From Zanthoxylum bungeanum (Eukaryota > Streptophyta > Magnoliopsida > Sapindales > Rutaceae), in the NCBI GenBank assembly GCA_019454045.1, contig SKCR01007778.1, forward strand, positions 186,001 through 250,000: DNA of 64,000 bases, written 5' to 3'. Numbering within the stretch: the first letter of the stretch is position 1; every line of letters begins with the position of its first letter. The notes under the pieces were generated by a model. That model was not told where the DNA came from, did not search any database, and was given only the letters and a program-made list of their open reading frames with translations. The translations under genes were made by a program, and so were the position numbers. Positions 1 to 11,049 of this stretch are shown piece after piece.

Positions 1-128
1 GATAAGAATAGTGGAGATGTGTACTCTACTGATAGTGATGTTGATGATGAGATGCCAGAGTTGGAGGATACCAGTGACCACGAGGGAGCTGCATACCCGC
101 TGGATTACTTGTCCTTAGTTGTCAAGCG

Positions 129-860
129 CAGTGTTTAAAAATACGCTTCGAGGTGCCGCCTCGAGGCACCGAATCACCGCCTCTCGGCGTCGGCGCCTCG
201 AGGCGGCCGCCAAATGCTCTGTAGCCAATTTTCCCGCCTTTCACCGCATGAGGCGGCCGCCTCAGACCGCCTCGCTCCAACTCGGCGTGAGACGGTCTGA
301 GGCGGCCGCCTCACGTTCAGACATTATTTATTTATTTTTTTGTTTTCCCACCGAAACGATGACGTTTTGGGGGTGCCAAAACGTCGTCGTTTTGACTTCT
401 TTATAAAAAAAAATTAATCTTGTACAAATAATGTAATTTATATAAAACAAATTAAAAAATAATACGACTTTATGTTATTTGTTAGGGAAAGGGAAAGGGA
501 AAGCTCCACAATTAGTGGATGAAGACAATACAAGTGAATGAGGTTCTTTGGATGATGAGCCATCTGATGATGACAGAGATTTTGACCCAAGCTTCATGCC
601 GCTAGATACTAATGATAGCTTATTTAGGGATTATTTATCAATAATTTTTTGAACATACTATGAATTATGAAGAGGTTAATGTATTTTGGATTAGTTATCA
701 ATAGTTTTTTGAACATATTATGAATTATGAAGAAATGAATGTATTTTGGATTATTTTTCCGATTTACGATCGAAGCGCCCGCCTCACCGCCTCGAGGAGG
801 TCCGCCTCACGCCTCAATGGTCGGCCGCCTTGAGGCGCCGCACCGTATTTTTAAACATTG
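129..860. mobile_element. Non-autonomous hAT-like element with 8-bp target duplication
   Basis: Terminal inverted repeats CAGTGTTTAAAAATACG (129-145) and its complement with one mismatch (844-860) are flanked by identical 8-bp duplications, GTCAAGCG, at 121-128 and 861-868. An 8-bp duplication and CAGTG-like ends are hAT hallmarks. The subterminal regions are very rich in GAGGCGGCCGCCTC-type palindromes. Between about 486 and 655 a short coding remnant with an acidic tail (DEPSDDDRDFDPSFMPLD) resembles the end of a transposase but is too short to confirm. An imperfect repeat of about 65 bp occurs near 630-760. The insertion lies inside the gypsy reading frame. Confidence 0.88.
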
Positions 861-1069
861 GTCAAGCGTGCTTTAAGTGCACTTGGTTATAGAGGATGAG
901 AGTACGCACAGAGGGAGAACATATTCCACACTAGGTGCTATGTGAATGGCAAGAGGTGTAGTATGATTATAGATGGGGGCAGTTGTACTAATGTTGCTAG
1001 CACAACTTTGATTGAGCGATTGTGATTGAGTTGCTTGAGACACCCAAAGCCGTATAAGTTGCAGTGGTT

Positions 1070-1245
1070 AAATGATTGTGGGGAAATAAATATGATAAAG
1101 CAGGTATTGTTGAGCTTTACTATCGGGCCACACACAAGATGTCCTATGTGATGTGATAAATGATTGTGGGGAAATAAATATGATAAAGCAGGTATTGTTG
1201 AGCTTTACTATCGGGCCACACACATGATGTCCTATGTGATGTGAT
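1070..1245 (+). repeat. 88-bp tandem duplication in gypsy protease region
   Basis: Two adjacent, almost identical 88-bp copies (1070-1157 and 1158-1245) both begin AAATGATTGTGGGG and differ by about one base. They duplicate the coding segment after the protease motif. 88 is not a multiple of three, so the duplication itself breaks the frame. Confidence 0.85.
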
Positions 1246-2186
1246 ACTGATGCATGTTGGACATATTCTTTTGGGCAGGCCGTGACAGTTTGATAAGAAG
1301 GTTATTCATGATGGGTTCAAGAATAAGTACTCTTTTCAGGATAAGGGAAAACCCATTACATTATACCCACTTACACTTGCACAAGTCCATGAAGATCTGG
1401 TTAAGTTGCAACTTAAGCTTGACAAAGAGAGAGCGAAGGGAAACACCACCTTGGGTGAGACTAGTGAGAGTGCTATAGCTGGTGAGAAAATCAGGCCAAG
1501 GCCGTGGGAGTTCCCAAGGGGAGTGTGAGTGAACGTGAGGGGGAAACAAAAGAGAGTTAAAAAGAGTTTCTACATGGGGGAATGTGAAGCAAGGAAAGCG
1601 TTCAAGGCTAGCAAACTCATGCTATTGTTAGTCTATAAGGAGCCTCATGTTTATTTTACTAACACTGACCCTCTGCTACCTGTGTGTATTTCATCTCTTT
1701 TGCAGGATTACAGTGATATACTGACCGAGGATATTTCTAGTGGGCTTCCACCCATTAGAGGTATTGAGGACCACGTAGACTTCACACCTGAAGCAGTCAT
1801 TCCCAATAGGCCAGCTTATAGGAGCAACCCTGAGGAAACGAAGGAACTTCAGAGGCAAGTGCGAGAATTGATGGAGAAAGGGTATGTCAGAGAAAGTATG
1901 AGTCCCTATGCGGTACCATTTCTTCTAGTTCCTAAGAAAGATGAGACGTGGCGTATGTGCATTGATTATCGAGCTATCAACAATATTATGGTAAAATATC
2001 ATCACCCTATTCCTAGACTAAATGACATGTTGGATGAATTACATGGTTTTAAAATTTTTAGTAAGATTGACTTAAAGAGTGGATACCATCAAATTCACAT
2101 GAGAGAGGGAGATGAGTGTAAAACTACATTTAAGACCAAGTATGGCTTGTATGAATGGTTAGTTATGTTATTTGGGTTTGAGGGTT

Positions 2187-4803
2187 GTAGTAAGAAATCA
2201 GCAAACCTAAGATTGAAAAGTATGAGAAATGACAAGTATATGCATATACATAAACCGTGAGAAGATGTTTATAAATATGAAATAATGAGACTTGGGTTTG
2301 GGGGATGTAGAAAACTACACCCTAGGGAATTGGACTAGTGATATGAATGAAAGTTTGTAATTTATGCATTATATAAGAATGTTGGAATGTATGCGTAAAT
2401 ATGAACTAGTAAGTATATAAGGCTAGTATGAATGCAAAGGTTCATGTTCATACGAGAGTGAGCATAATTATGAAATTAGTAAATTAGAATGAGAAGTGTT
2501 AGCATATCCATTTTTGTGGCATGAATGCATGAGATTTGTGGTCATGAGTTCGCATGACAGTGATGTATATGTGAAAGTAAGAAAGTGATAATATAAGTAA
2601 CAATGTTTATGGGAAAACATGTTATGATTATATGTATACTAGTGTAAAATGCATGCATATCATGAATGCAACGTTTCAGAATATGATAGTAAAGATGAGC
2701 ATATAGTAAAGCATGACTAAGGTAGAAAGGATCATGAGAAAGCATCTGCATGTGTGTGTGTTAAGATTTTCAGCAGTCAAGCAAAAGATAAGAATGTTTT
2801 CAAAGATTTTAAATATTTCAAAGAAAACTTTCAAATGTTTTGAAAGATAACATAACATATTTCAGAAAAATATTTTTCTTTCAGTTTTGAGATACCGTAT
2901 ATGGTTTTATATTTTCGGGGCATGAGGTAAAACCTCACCCCAGTATGTAACTTGAGATACAGTTGGAACTGACGGATTCAGAGACGTGCACATGTGGAGG
3001 ACTGAGGGGACGCTCTCAGATCCTCGAGCAGGACTAGGGACTACAGAGTCCCGAAATCCTGATTTCAGAACTTGGTGGCTACACTGCCAGTTGAGTTATG
3101 GTCCTGGGTGTAGAGCTCTACGTTGCCAGTTGAGTGTTTGTCCTGGAGGTAGGGTGCCACCAGTTCTAGAGATGTCCAGTTGAGTTATGATCCTGGGCAT
3201 AGAGTACACCCAGTTGAGTTGTGGTCCTGAGTGCAGAGACGTCCAGTTGAGTTATGGTCCTGGACGTAGAGCAGTTTCCAGTTTTCAGTTTTGGGATTTT
3301 CAGCACACAGTTTTCAGATTTTCAGAGCCTAGATTTTAGAAACCAGATTATCGCAAACAGCTTTCAGAAATAGTTTTTCAGATTTTAATTTTCAGTTACA
3401 ACTTTCAGAAAGAGTTTTGAGAAAAGAAAGTTTCCAGAAACATCAGTTTTATATGAGATTCAGAATTTTAAAGCAGAAACCAGTTTTCAAGTTAATTTTT
3501 CAGCAAAGAGTTTTCAGAAAGAAGCTTTCAGAAAAGAGTTATTCAGAAAAGGTTTTCAAAATGCATTTTCTAAAGGCATAACATGTTAAAGTAGATATGG
3601 TTTACAAATCTTGCATATAACTCATGTATTCTAGTAATTCATTTGAGATGCGTATAGTTGACGTTAATACATGACATCATGATTACATTCATGTAAATAT
3701 ATTACGGATGTTTATATGTATTGTATACAATGAGTTTTTTTTCAAAGAGCATTGAGGTAGGATAACTTGAATCTATGTATATATATATGGGTACGTGATT
3801 GATGGTAGTTGAGAATAAGAAATGATATTTTATATTACCGATTTGATGATATTTCAAAGAAATAAGAGAAAGATAACTATAATAAGTGTCCCAACCTAAC
3901 TGACAAAGAACAAATAAGATTGTTGAATGATAGCTGAGTAGCACAGTAAAAGCGTGAAGAGTTTTGATAAGGTTGTCATTGAAATAGAAACTTGACTCGT
4001 ACATTATGAATATATGAAAATATAACTAGTAAACAGAACATGAGATACATATGTGATCAGACGAAAGAAGTTTTAATAAGTAATATGTCTATCAGTGATA
4101 TGAAAACTAGATGTTTATATGTATATGTATTAAGATGTGCAAATCATAAACGATAAACAGATTTCAAAGTATGTGAGAAATCAGATAAGAGGATTAGCAT
4201 CAGGTAACACGTTTGTAAAGGGGTAAGATCTAGATAATTAGCTCACACTTAATATTTAGTTGCTTGGGCATATAGACATTTTAAGTAAATTCATAATTGG
4301 GATTTCAGATTTTTGTGTGTGGTTGATGTTTAAGTTATGTACATGATTACTTACTGAGTCATTATGACTCACACTATATCAGTTTGTTAGTTTTGCAGGT
4401 CAGTAACAACCTTACTGAGCTAGCAGCATTTTGGTGAAGACTTTTAAGATAGTGGATCGCCCCAATTGTAGTCGAGAGAGTTTTGAGTCCTGGGTCGAGT
4501 TATGGGTCCTCACGGCCCTAGTCTTTGTATTTGCATTTGTATTTCATATATATGAGTTATGTAATAGCATAGTTCTATTTCGAGTTCTGTCCGGAGGCCA
4601 AGTATTTTCTTTTGTTCATTGAGTTCAGGCCTGAGGCCTTGATGAGGATTGCATATATTTGAGTTTGCTTGTGTAGGTTACTTCAGGGTGCTGGCTATAA
4701 GCCAGGTTGCATCATGTAGAATTTTTCTTAGAATCAGAGGCTTATGGAGATGGCTTTTCCCTGTCTCCTACCGGTAGCATCCTGGCCTAGACGGGATGTG
4801 ACA
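2187..4803 (+). mobile_element. 5'-truncated long LTR (TGTAACATCCC family), left copy
   Basis: This stretch aligns by eye with 6464-9134 almost throughout and ends ACGGGATGTGACA, so it is the left LTR of an element whose right LTR is 5417-9134. The first roughly 1.05 kb of the LTR, present in the right copy at 5417-6463, is missing, as is the adjoining part of the host gypsy pol. It holds the tandem GTCCTGG-type minisatellite (about 3085-3275) and long TTTTCAGAAA-rich stretches. Small ORFs here show no recognisable protein and are shared in parallel with the other copy. Confidence 0.8.
3060..3280 (+). repeat. Minisatellite with CCAGTTGAGTTATGGTCCTGG-like units
   Basis: Five or so imperfect units of roughly 35-45 bp share CCAGTTGAGTTATGGTCCT. 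The homologous position in the right LTR (about 7345-7560) has the same array with small changes. The array sits just downstream of the conserved stretch GGGGCATGAGGTAAAACC. Confidence 0.75.
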
Positions 4804-5416
4804 AAGTTAGTATCAGAGCATGGTTTAAGAGTCAGAGTCAGTAGCATGGTCTAGAAGTCAGTGACTGCAATTGTGGGGATCCAGCTGTCGGAGATTGTCT
4901 TCAGTTTTGTAAAGACCATTTAGGTCTTTGAATGTACTTTCTATGATTATTTGATATGATATGATTGTATTATTCAGTGTCTTGCTTGCTTGAATATGGG
5001 TCCATGGGTGACTCATTTGTTGTACATGGTTTAGCTATCTCCGTATGGGAGGAGATTAGATTAAGTTAGTACTTTTACGCCATTTTTGATCAGAGAATTA
5101 GTAAGAATGAGATAGTACTGATATAGGGCCTTTGCGAGATCAGAGGGCTAGAGATAAAAACCAGAACAGTACAACAAGAGATAAGAACTAGACCGGTATA
5201 GTCAGAGATGAGAACCGGACCAGTATAGTCAGATTAAAGCAGTAGATGAGCTGTTAAGGATCCTAGCTTATATATAGTGATTAGTTCATGGTTGGGACAG
5301 AGAAGTTATATTAGTAGAGTCGAGTAAGATAGTTTTCGTACATACGACTAGGTTCGGATCAGCAGTTATAGGGATAGCGAAATTTCGAGGATGAAATTTT
5401 TATAAGGAGGGGTGAA
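4804..5416 (+). mobile_element. Short internal region of LTR element: PBS-like site and polypurine tract, no coding capacity
   Basis: Only 613 bp separate the two long LTRs. Right after the left LTR is AGTATCAGAGCATGG (from about 4809), close to the initiator-Met tRNA primer site TGGTATCAGAGC used by many gypsy elements. Just before the right LTR is a purine-rich tract ATAAGGAGGGGTGAA (5402-5416), preceded by ATTTCGAGGATGAAATTT, the usual 3' end of gypsy pol. Gag and pol proper are absent, so this is a large-LTR derivative with its interior deleted and would need proteins in trans. Confidence 0.75.
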
Positions 5417-8400
5417 TGTAACATCCCAGATTTTCGAGACTGTTCCAGGAGATTCCTGGACTGACATTATAGTCTCGGATCAGGATAATAATAAAGAAAT
5501 AAGAGTTCAAGCGTTGTTATATAGGATGAAATAATATATTATGAATATTCGTCGCGTTGGAAAACGTGTGGGATCGAAAGTCAGTTACGCGATTTTTACT
5601 ATACGAGTAAAGTCTACTATTTTGACCGGAGAATTAGCAAACGAACTTCGATTGAGTTGATTCTTGAACCATCAGACTCGTTTTTCCGAGACGAACAACT
5701 TTCGTGTTGAGCACATTTCGAGAATCGCGTCAGAAGGGCTCCGAAAATGCGAAATCCAGAAAGTTCCATAATAGGAGCTAAGCTCCAATTATGCGGGGAC
5801 CTTTTTGATATTTTCCAGGGAACTATATAAAGCCTCAAGGTTTTCAAAAATTGCAAAATTGGTAAAATTCCAAAACCCCTCAAATTCGGCCCCCACCACT
5901 AAATTTCGCCTCCCATAAACGCTGCTTGCGCCGGCCACTGCCGGCCGACGCGACGGTCGAGGAAGAAGCGTCCGGCCATCGTGCATCTGATGGTGGCTGG
6001 CGGCGATGCTAAAACGCCTGTGATCGGCGGGAAAGAGGAAAAATGGGTCGCGCTCATGGGTCGTCCGATCCCGGCTCATCGCTTCGTTTCACGACCCGAG
6101 CCACCTACCAAATCGAAGCCCTCGACGAGTATTACAAGTATGCGGAATCGATTTCACCGAACAACGGCTGGTTGCACGGGAAACTAGGAAAGAAACGTCA
6201 GATGAATAGTAACCTTTGATGAACAGTAACTCCGATCAGAATTCTGATGACACCAGCGCGTTCGTATGGCCGATGGGAGTCCGAATATGGCCTCAGAATT
6301 TTGATCGAACCAAGGTTACGAGCATTCGCCTAGCCAGGTAAGTAATCCATGCGATGATTACTTGTGATGTATTTTGACTGGATTTAAATAATAAATAAAC
6401 TTTATAGATATATGTGTAAACATGAAACCGGATATATATATACACATATGTATGAGTATGTAAGTAGTAAGAAATCAACAAACCTAAGATTGAAAAGTAT
6501 GAGAAATGACAAGTATATGCATATACATAAACCGTGAGAAGATGTTTATAAATATGATATAATGAGACTTGGGTTTGGGGGTTGTAGAAAACTGCACCAT
6601 AGGGAATGAGACTAGTGATATGAATGAAAGTTTGTAATTTATGCATTATATAAGAATGTTAGTATGTATGCGTAAATATTAACTAGTAAGTATATAAGGC
6701 TAGTATGAATGCAAAGGTTCATGTTCATGCGAGAGTAAGCATAATTATGGAATTAGTAAATTAGTATGAGAAGTGTTAGCATATCCATTTTTGTGGCAAG
6801 AATGCATGAGATTTGTGGTCATGAGTTCGCATGACAGTGATGCATATGAGAAAGTAAGAAAGTGATAGTATAAGTAACAATGTTTATGGGAAAACATGTT
6901 ATGATTATATGTATACTAGTGTGAAATGCATTCATATCATGAATGCAACGTTTCAGGATATGATTGTAAACGATAAGCATATAATAAAGCATGGCTAAGG
7001 TAGAAAGGATCATGAGAAAGCATCGGCATGTGTGTGTGTGTTAAGATTTTCAGCAGTCTAGCAAAAGAAAAGAATGTTTTCAAAGATTTTAAATATTTCA
7101 AAGAAAACTTTCAAATGTTTTGAAAGATAACATATTTCAGAAAAATGTTTTTCTTTCAGTTTTGAGATACCGTATATGGTTTTATATTTTCGGGGCATGA
7201 GGTAAAACCTCACCCCAGTATGTAACTTGAGATACAATTGGAATTGACGGATTCAGAGACGTGCACATGTGGAGGACTGATGAGACGCTCTCAGATCCTC
7301 GAGCAGGAATAGGGACTACAGAGTCCCGAAATCCTGATTTCAGAACTTGGTGGCTACACTGCCAGTTGAGTTATGGTCCTGGGTGTAGAGCTCTACGTTG
7401 CCAATTGAGTATTTATCCTGGACATAGGGTACCACCAGTTCTAGATATGTCCAGTTGAGTTATGATCCTGGGCATAGAGTACACCCAGTTGAGTTATGGT
7501 CCTGGGTGTAGAGACATCCAGTTGAGTTATGGTCCTGGATCTAGAGCAGTTTCCAATATTCAGTTTTGGGATTTTCAGCACACAGTTTTCAGATTTTCAG
7601 AGCCTAGATTTTAGAAATAAGATTATAGCAAACAACTTTCAGAAACAGTTTTTCAGATTTTAATTTTCAGTTACAGCTTTCAAAAAGAGCTTTTTAGACA
7701 AGAAAGTTTCCAGAAACATCAGTTTATAAGAGATTCAGAATTTTAAAGTAGAAACCAGTTTTCAAGTTAATTTTTCAGTAAAGAGTTTTCAGAAAGAAGC
7801 TTTCAGAAAAGTGTTATTCAGAAAAGGTTTTCAAAATGCATTTTCTAAAGGCATAACATGTTAAAGTAGATATGGTTTACAAATCTTGCATATAACTCAT
7901 GTATTCTAGTAATTCATCTGAGATGCGTTAGTTGACGTTAATACATGACAGCATGATTACATTCATGTAAATTTATGACGGATGTTTATATGTATTGTAT
8001 GTCCACATACAATGAGTTTTTTTCAGAGAGCATTGAGGTAAGATAACTTGACTCTATTTATATATATAGGTACGTGATTGATGGTAGTTGATTCATGTAA
8101 ATATATGACAGATGTTTATATGTATTGTATGTCTACATACAGTGAGTTTTTTTCAGAGAGCATTGAGGTAAGATAACTTGACTCTATTTATATATATGGG
8201 TACGTGATTGATGGTAGTTGAGAATAAGAAATGATATTTTATATTACCGATTTGATGATATTTCAACGAAATAAGAGAAAGATAACTATAATAAGTGTCC
8301 CAACCTAACTGACAAAGAACAAATAAGATAGTTGAAGGATAGCTGAGTAGCACAGTAAAAGCGTGGAGTTTTGATAAGGTTGTCATTGAAATAGAAACTT

Positions 8401-9134
8401 GACTCGTACATTATGAATATATGAAAATATAACTAGTAAACAGAACATGAGATATATATGTGATCAGACGAAAGAAGTTTTAATAAGCAACATGGCTATC
8501 AGTGATATGAAAACTAGATGTTTATATGTATATGTATTAAGATGTGTAAACCATAAACGATAAACAGATTTCAAAGTATGTGAGAAATCAGATAAGAGGA
8601 TTAGCATCATAATTAGGATTTCAGATTTTTGTGTGGTTGGTGTTTAAGTTATGTACATGATTACTTACTGAGTCATTATGATTCACACTATATCAGTTTG
8701 TTAGTTTTGCAGGTCAGTAACAACCTTACTGAGCTAGCAGCATTTTGGTGAAGACTTTGAAGACAGTGGATCGCCCCAATTGTAGTTGGAGAGTTTTGAG
8801 TCATGGGTCGAGTTATGGGTCCTCACGGCCCTAGTTTTTGTATTTGCATTTGTATTTCATATGTATGAGTTATGTAATAGCATAGTTCTATTTCGTGTTC
8901 CGGTTGGAGGCCAAGTATTTACTTTTGTTCATTGAGTTCAGGCCTGAGGCCTTGATGAGGATAACATATATTTGAGTTTGCTTGTGTAGGTTACTTCAGG
9001 GTGCTGGCTATAAGTCAGGTTGCATGATGTTACGAATACATCATGCAGAATTTTTTTTTTAGAATCAAAGGCTTATGAAGATGGGTTTTCCTTGTCTCCT
9101 GCCGGTAGCATCTTGGCCTAGACGGGATGTTACA
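5417..9134 (+). mobile_element. Long LTR (3.7 kb, TGTAACATCCC...GGGATGTTACA), right copy
   Basis: Starts TGTAACATCCC at 5417 directly after the polypurine tract and ends GGGATGTTACA at 9134, where interrupted gypsy pol sequence resumes. The termini form an 11-bp inverted repeat. Around 5880-6190 is a GC-rich stretch similar to 45,600-45,920 in the minus-strand copy. A tandem duplication of about 125 bp lies at 7970-8219. I see no protein gene in it; ORFs such as 6293-6646 (minus) and 8153-8386 (minus) are AT-rich chance frames. Confidence 0.85.
7970..8219 (+). repeat. ~125-bp tandem duplication inside the right LTR
   Basis: The segment containing CATGTAAATTTATGACGGAT, GTATTGTATGTCCACATACA and ACGTGATTGATGGTAGTTGA appears twice in a row in this LTR but only once in the left LTR (about 3680-3805). 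The duplication therefore arose after the two copies separated. Confidence 0.8.
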
Positions 9135-10607
9135 GATTTGAATTTATTAAAAAACTTTATGCTAGTGATACTGACTTTAGTACTATCTATGCTGCATGTG
9201 AAAAGTCTACTTTTAGTAAATTCTACCAACATGATGGATTTCTGATTAGGGAGAATAGATTATGCATTCCTGTTTGTAGTGTGCGTGAGTTGTTAATGAG
9301 GGAAGCCCATGTGGGAGGTTTACTGTGGCACTTTTGCATTGCCAAAACCTTAGGGGTATTGAGTGAATATTTCTATTGGCCTAAAATGCGGAGAAATATT
9401 GAGCTTTTATGTGATAAATGCTTAACTTGTAAATAGGCTAAATCTAAGGTTATGCCTCATGGGTTGTATACACCATTGCCTATACCTAGTGAGCTATGGG
9501 TAGATGTATCGATGGACTTTATATTGGGTTTACCTAGGACTATGAAGGGTAGAGATTCCATCTTTGTAGTGGTTGATAGGTTCAGTAAGATGGCACACTT
9601 TAAAGAAAGTAATAAAACTGATGATGCCACTAACATTGCTGACTTGTTCTTTAGGGAAGTAGTACGACTCCATGGGATTCCATGGAGTATAGTTTCAGAT
9701 CATGATGTTAAATTTCTTAGTCACTTTTGGAAAGTTTTATGGGGTAAGTTGGGACTAAACTTTTGTATTCTACTATTTACCACCCCCAAACTGATGGCCA
9801 AACCGAGGTTGTTAGTAGGACTTTGACTCAGTTATTGCGTACTATTATCACTAAGTACTTAAAAACTTGGGAGGACTGTTTGCCTTTTGTTGAATGTGCA
9901 TATAATCATAGTATTCATTCCCCTACATCTTACTCACCATTTGAAATTGTTTATGGTTTTCAGCCACTAACTCCATTAGTTTTGTTACCATTGCCTGTTG
10001 ATGAGCATGCGGGGTCAGATGGAAAAAGAAACGCCGATTTGGTGAAGCATATACATGAGAAACAAGAGAACACATACAACGAAAGAATGAGCAATATACT
10101 TCTTATGCTAATAAAGGAAGAAAGCGTGTGGTATTTCAGCATGGAGATTGGGTTTGGGTACACATGCGAAAGGAGAGATTTCCTGAACAACGTAAATTTA
10201 AGCTACAACCGAGAGGGGATGGTCCATTTCAAGTCTTTGAACGGATTAATGACAATGCATACAAGCTGGATTTATAAGGTAAGTATAATGTGTCTGCTAC
10301 ATTTAAGGTTTCTGACTTAACTCCTTTTGATGCAAGTACAGATTCGAGGTAGAATCCTTTTCAAGAGGGAGGGGATGACATGATCCAAGCCACTCGTGGA
10401 GCATCAAAGGACATGGCCAACAATACAGTAGACCCATTACAAGTACCAGAAGGGCCAATTACAATACAGAAGACCAAAAGACTCAGAGAAGCAATGGCGG
10501 GATTAGTTCAGAATTTTATGGCCGATTGAAACAAACAAATAGAGACACATGTGGGCTTCAATGGAGAGGGCCCAAAGACATTTCGCTTGGCCCAAATTAG
10601 TTCTGAT
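9135..10607 (+). pseudogene. Gypsy pol remnant: integrase and C-terminal tail (same element as 1-2186)
   Basis: The frame starts at the very base after the LTR end with RFEFIKKLYASDTDF, the linker between RNase H and integrase. The integrase zinc-binding region is readable (REAHVGG..., then CDKCLTCK followed by a stop near 9435). The catalytic core follows at 9452-9826 ([32 protein letters not shown]) and continues one frame over at 9763-10,320 ([16 protein letters not shown], with the catalytic Glu). The C-terminal tail at about 10,370-10,600 reads GGDDMIQATRGASKDMA and is found twice more in the window. RNase H and half of the reverse transcriptase are missing between 2186 and 9135. Frameshifts and stops make it non-functional. 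Confidence 0.88.
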
Positions 10608-11049
10608 TGAAGCTTCATAGGCTTTTGAAGACTTAAAAACTTTGGTATTTTTGTAATTTCGTATTTAGGGGTATTGTTGTCTTCCTTTAGGGTTTCTTTT
10701 TGTAACACTATATAAGCTTGCCTTCTTCTTCATTTTAGGTTAGCCACGGAATTTGTAAGAAAACACATAAGATTATGCTTTGGCTATGGCCGAATTTCTT
10801 GTAAGGGAGAGATTCCACTTTTCAAGTTTGAATCGACTTATCTAAGTTTAGCAAACTTAGTGGCGTCTCCATTTTCTAGCAAAACACACTGATTTCATGT
10901 TTTGAGCTGTCATGGATAATATTTCATGGTGGTTTAGGGCTGATCTTGGTTGAGTTTTGTTCTTACAAAATCATTGATTGAGGTTCTTGGGGCTTAAAGA
11001 AAAATACTTGGGGTTTGCTGGATTTCGCATCCTAGTGAGTTTCTTGTCA
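10608..11049 (+). mobile_element. 3' LTR of the chromovirus-type element (~442 bp)
   Basis: Begins TGAAGCTTCATAGGC right after the pol tail and ends GAGTTTCTTGTCA. It matches 34,601-35,044 over its length, including the GCTTTTGGCTATGGCCGA-like and CTTAGTGGCGTCTC stretches. No primer site follows it, consistent with a 3' LTR. A TATA-like TATATAAGC lies in the first third. Exact ends are inferred from comparison of the two copies. Confidence 0.75.

Larger units (their letters stand above)
1..2186 (+). pseudogene. Chromovirus-type Ty3/gypsy gag-pol remnant: protease and 5' half of reverse transcriptase
   Basis: Remnant of a retrotransposon polyprotein that enters from outside the window. Bases 1-128 encode an acidic stretch (VYSTDSDVDDEMPELED). 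The same frame resumes at 869 after a hAT-like insertion. Near 950-1020 lies a protease motif of the plant form MIIDGGSCTNVAS, catalytic D followed by GG. From about 1680 the reverse transcriptase begins: the 1529-2260 frame has GLPPIRGIEDHVDF, then VPFLLVPKKDETWRMCIDYR, then FSKIDLKSGYHQI. It is cut near 2180 just after LFGF, before the YxDD active-site block, where LTR sequence begins. In-frame stops and a frameshift near 1260-1500 show it is dead. The integrase of probably the same element resumes at 9135. The assignment to a chromovirus lineage is an inference from style of motifs; gypsy pol is certain. Confidence 0.85.

Noticed and set aside
119..406. 95-residue frame at the left end
   Set aside because: It is the GC-rich palindromic end of the hAT-like element and starts in the gypsy frame; no homologous look.
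2986..3183. Paired 65-residue frames (2986-3183 and 7261-7458) with similar proteins
   Set aside because: They lie at equivalent positions of the two LTR copies over the minisatellite; similarity follows from LTR duplication.
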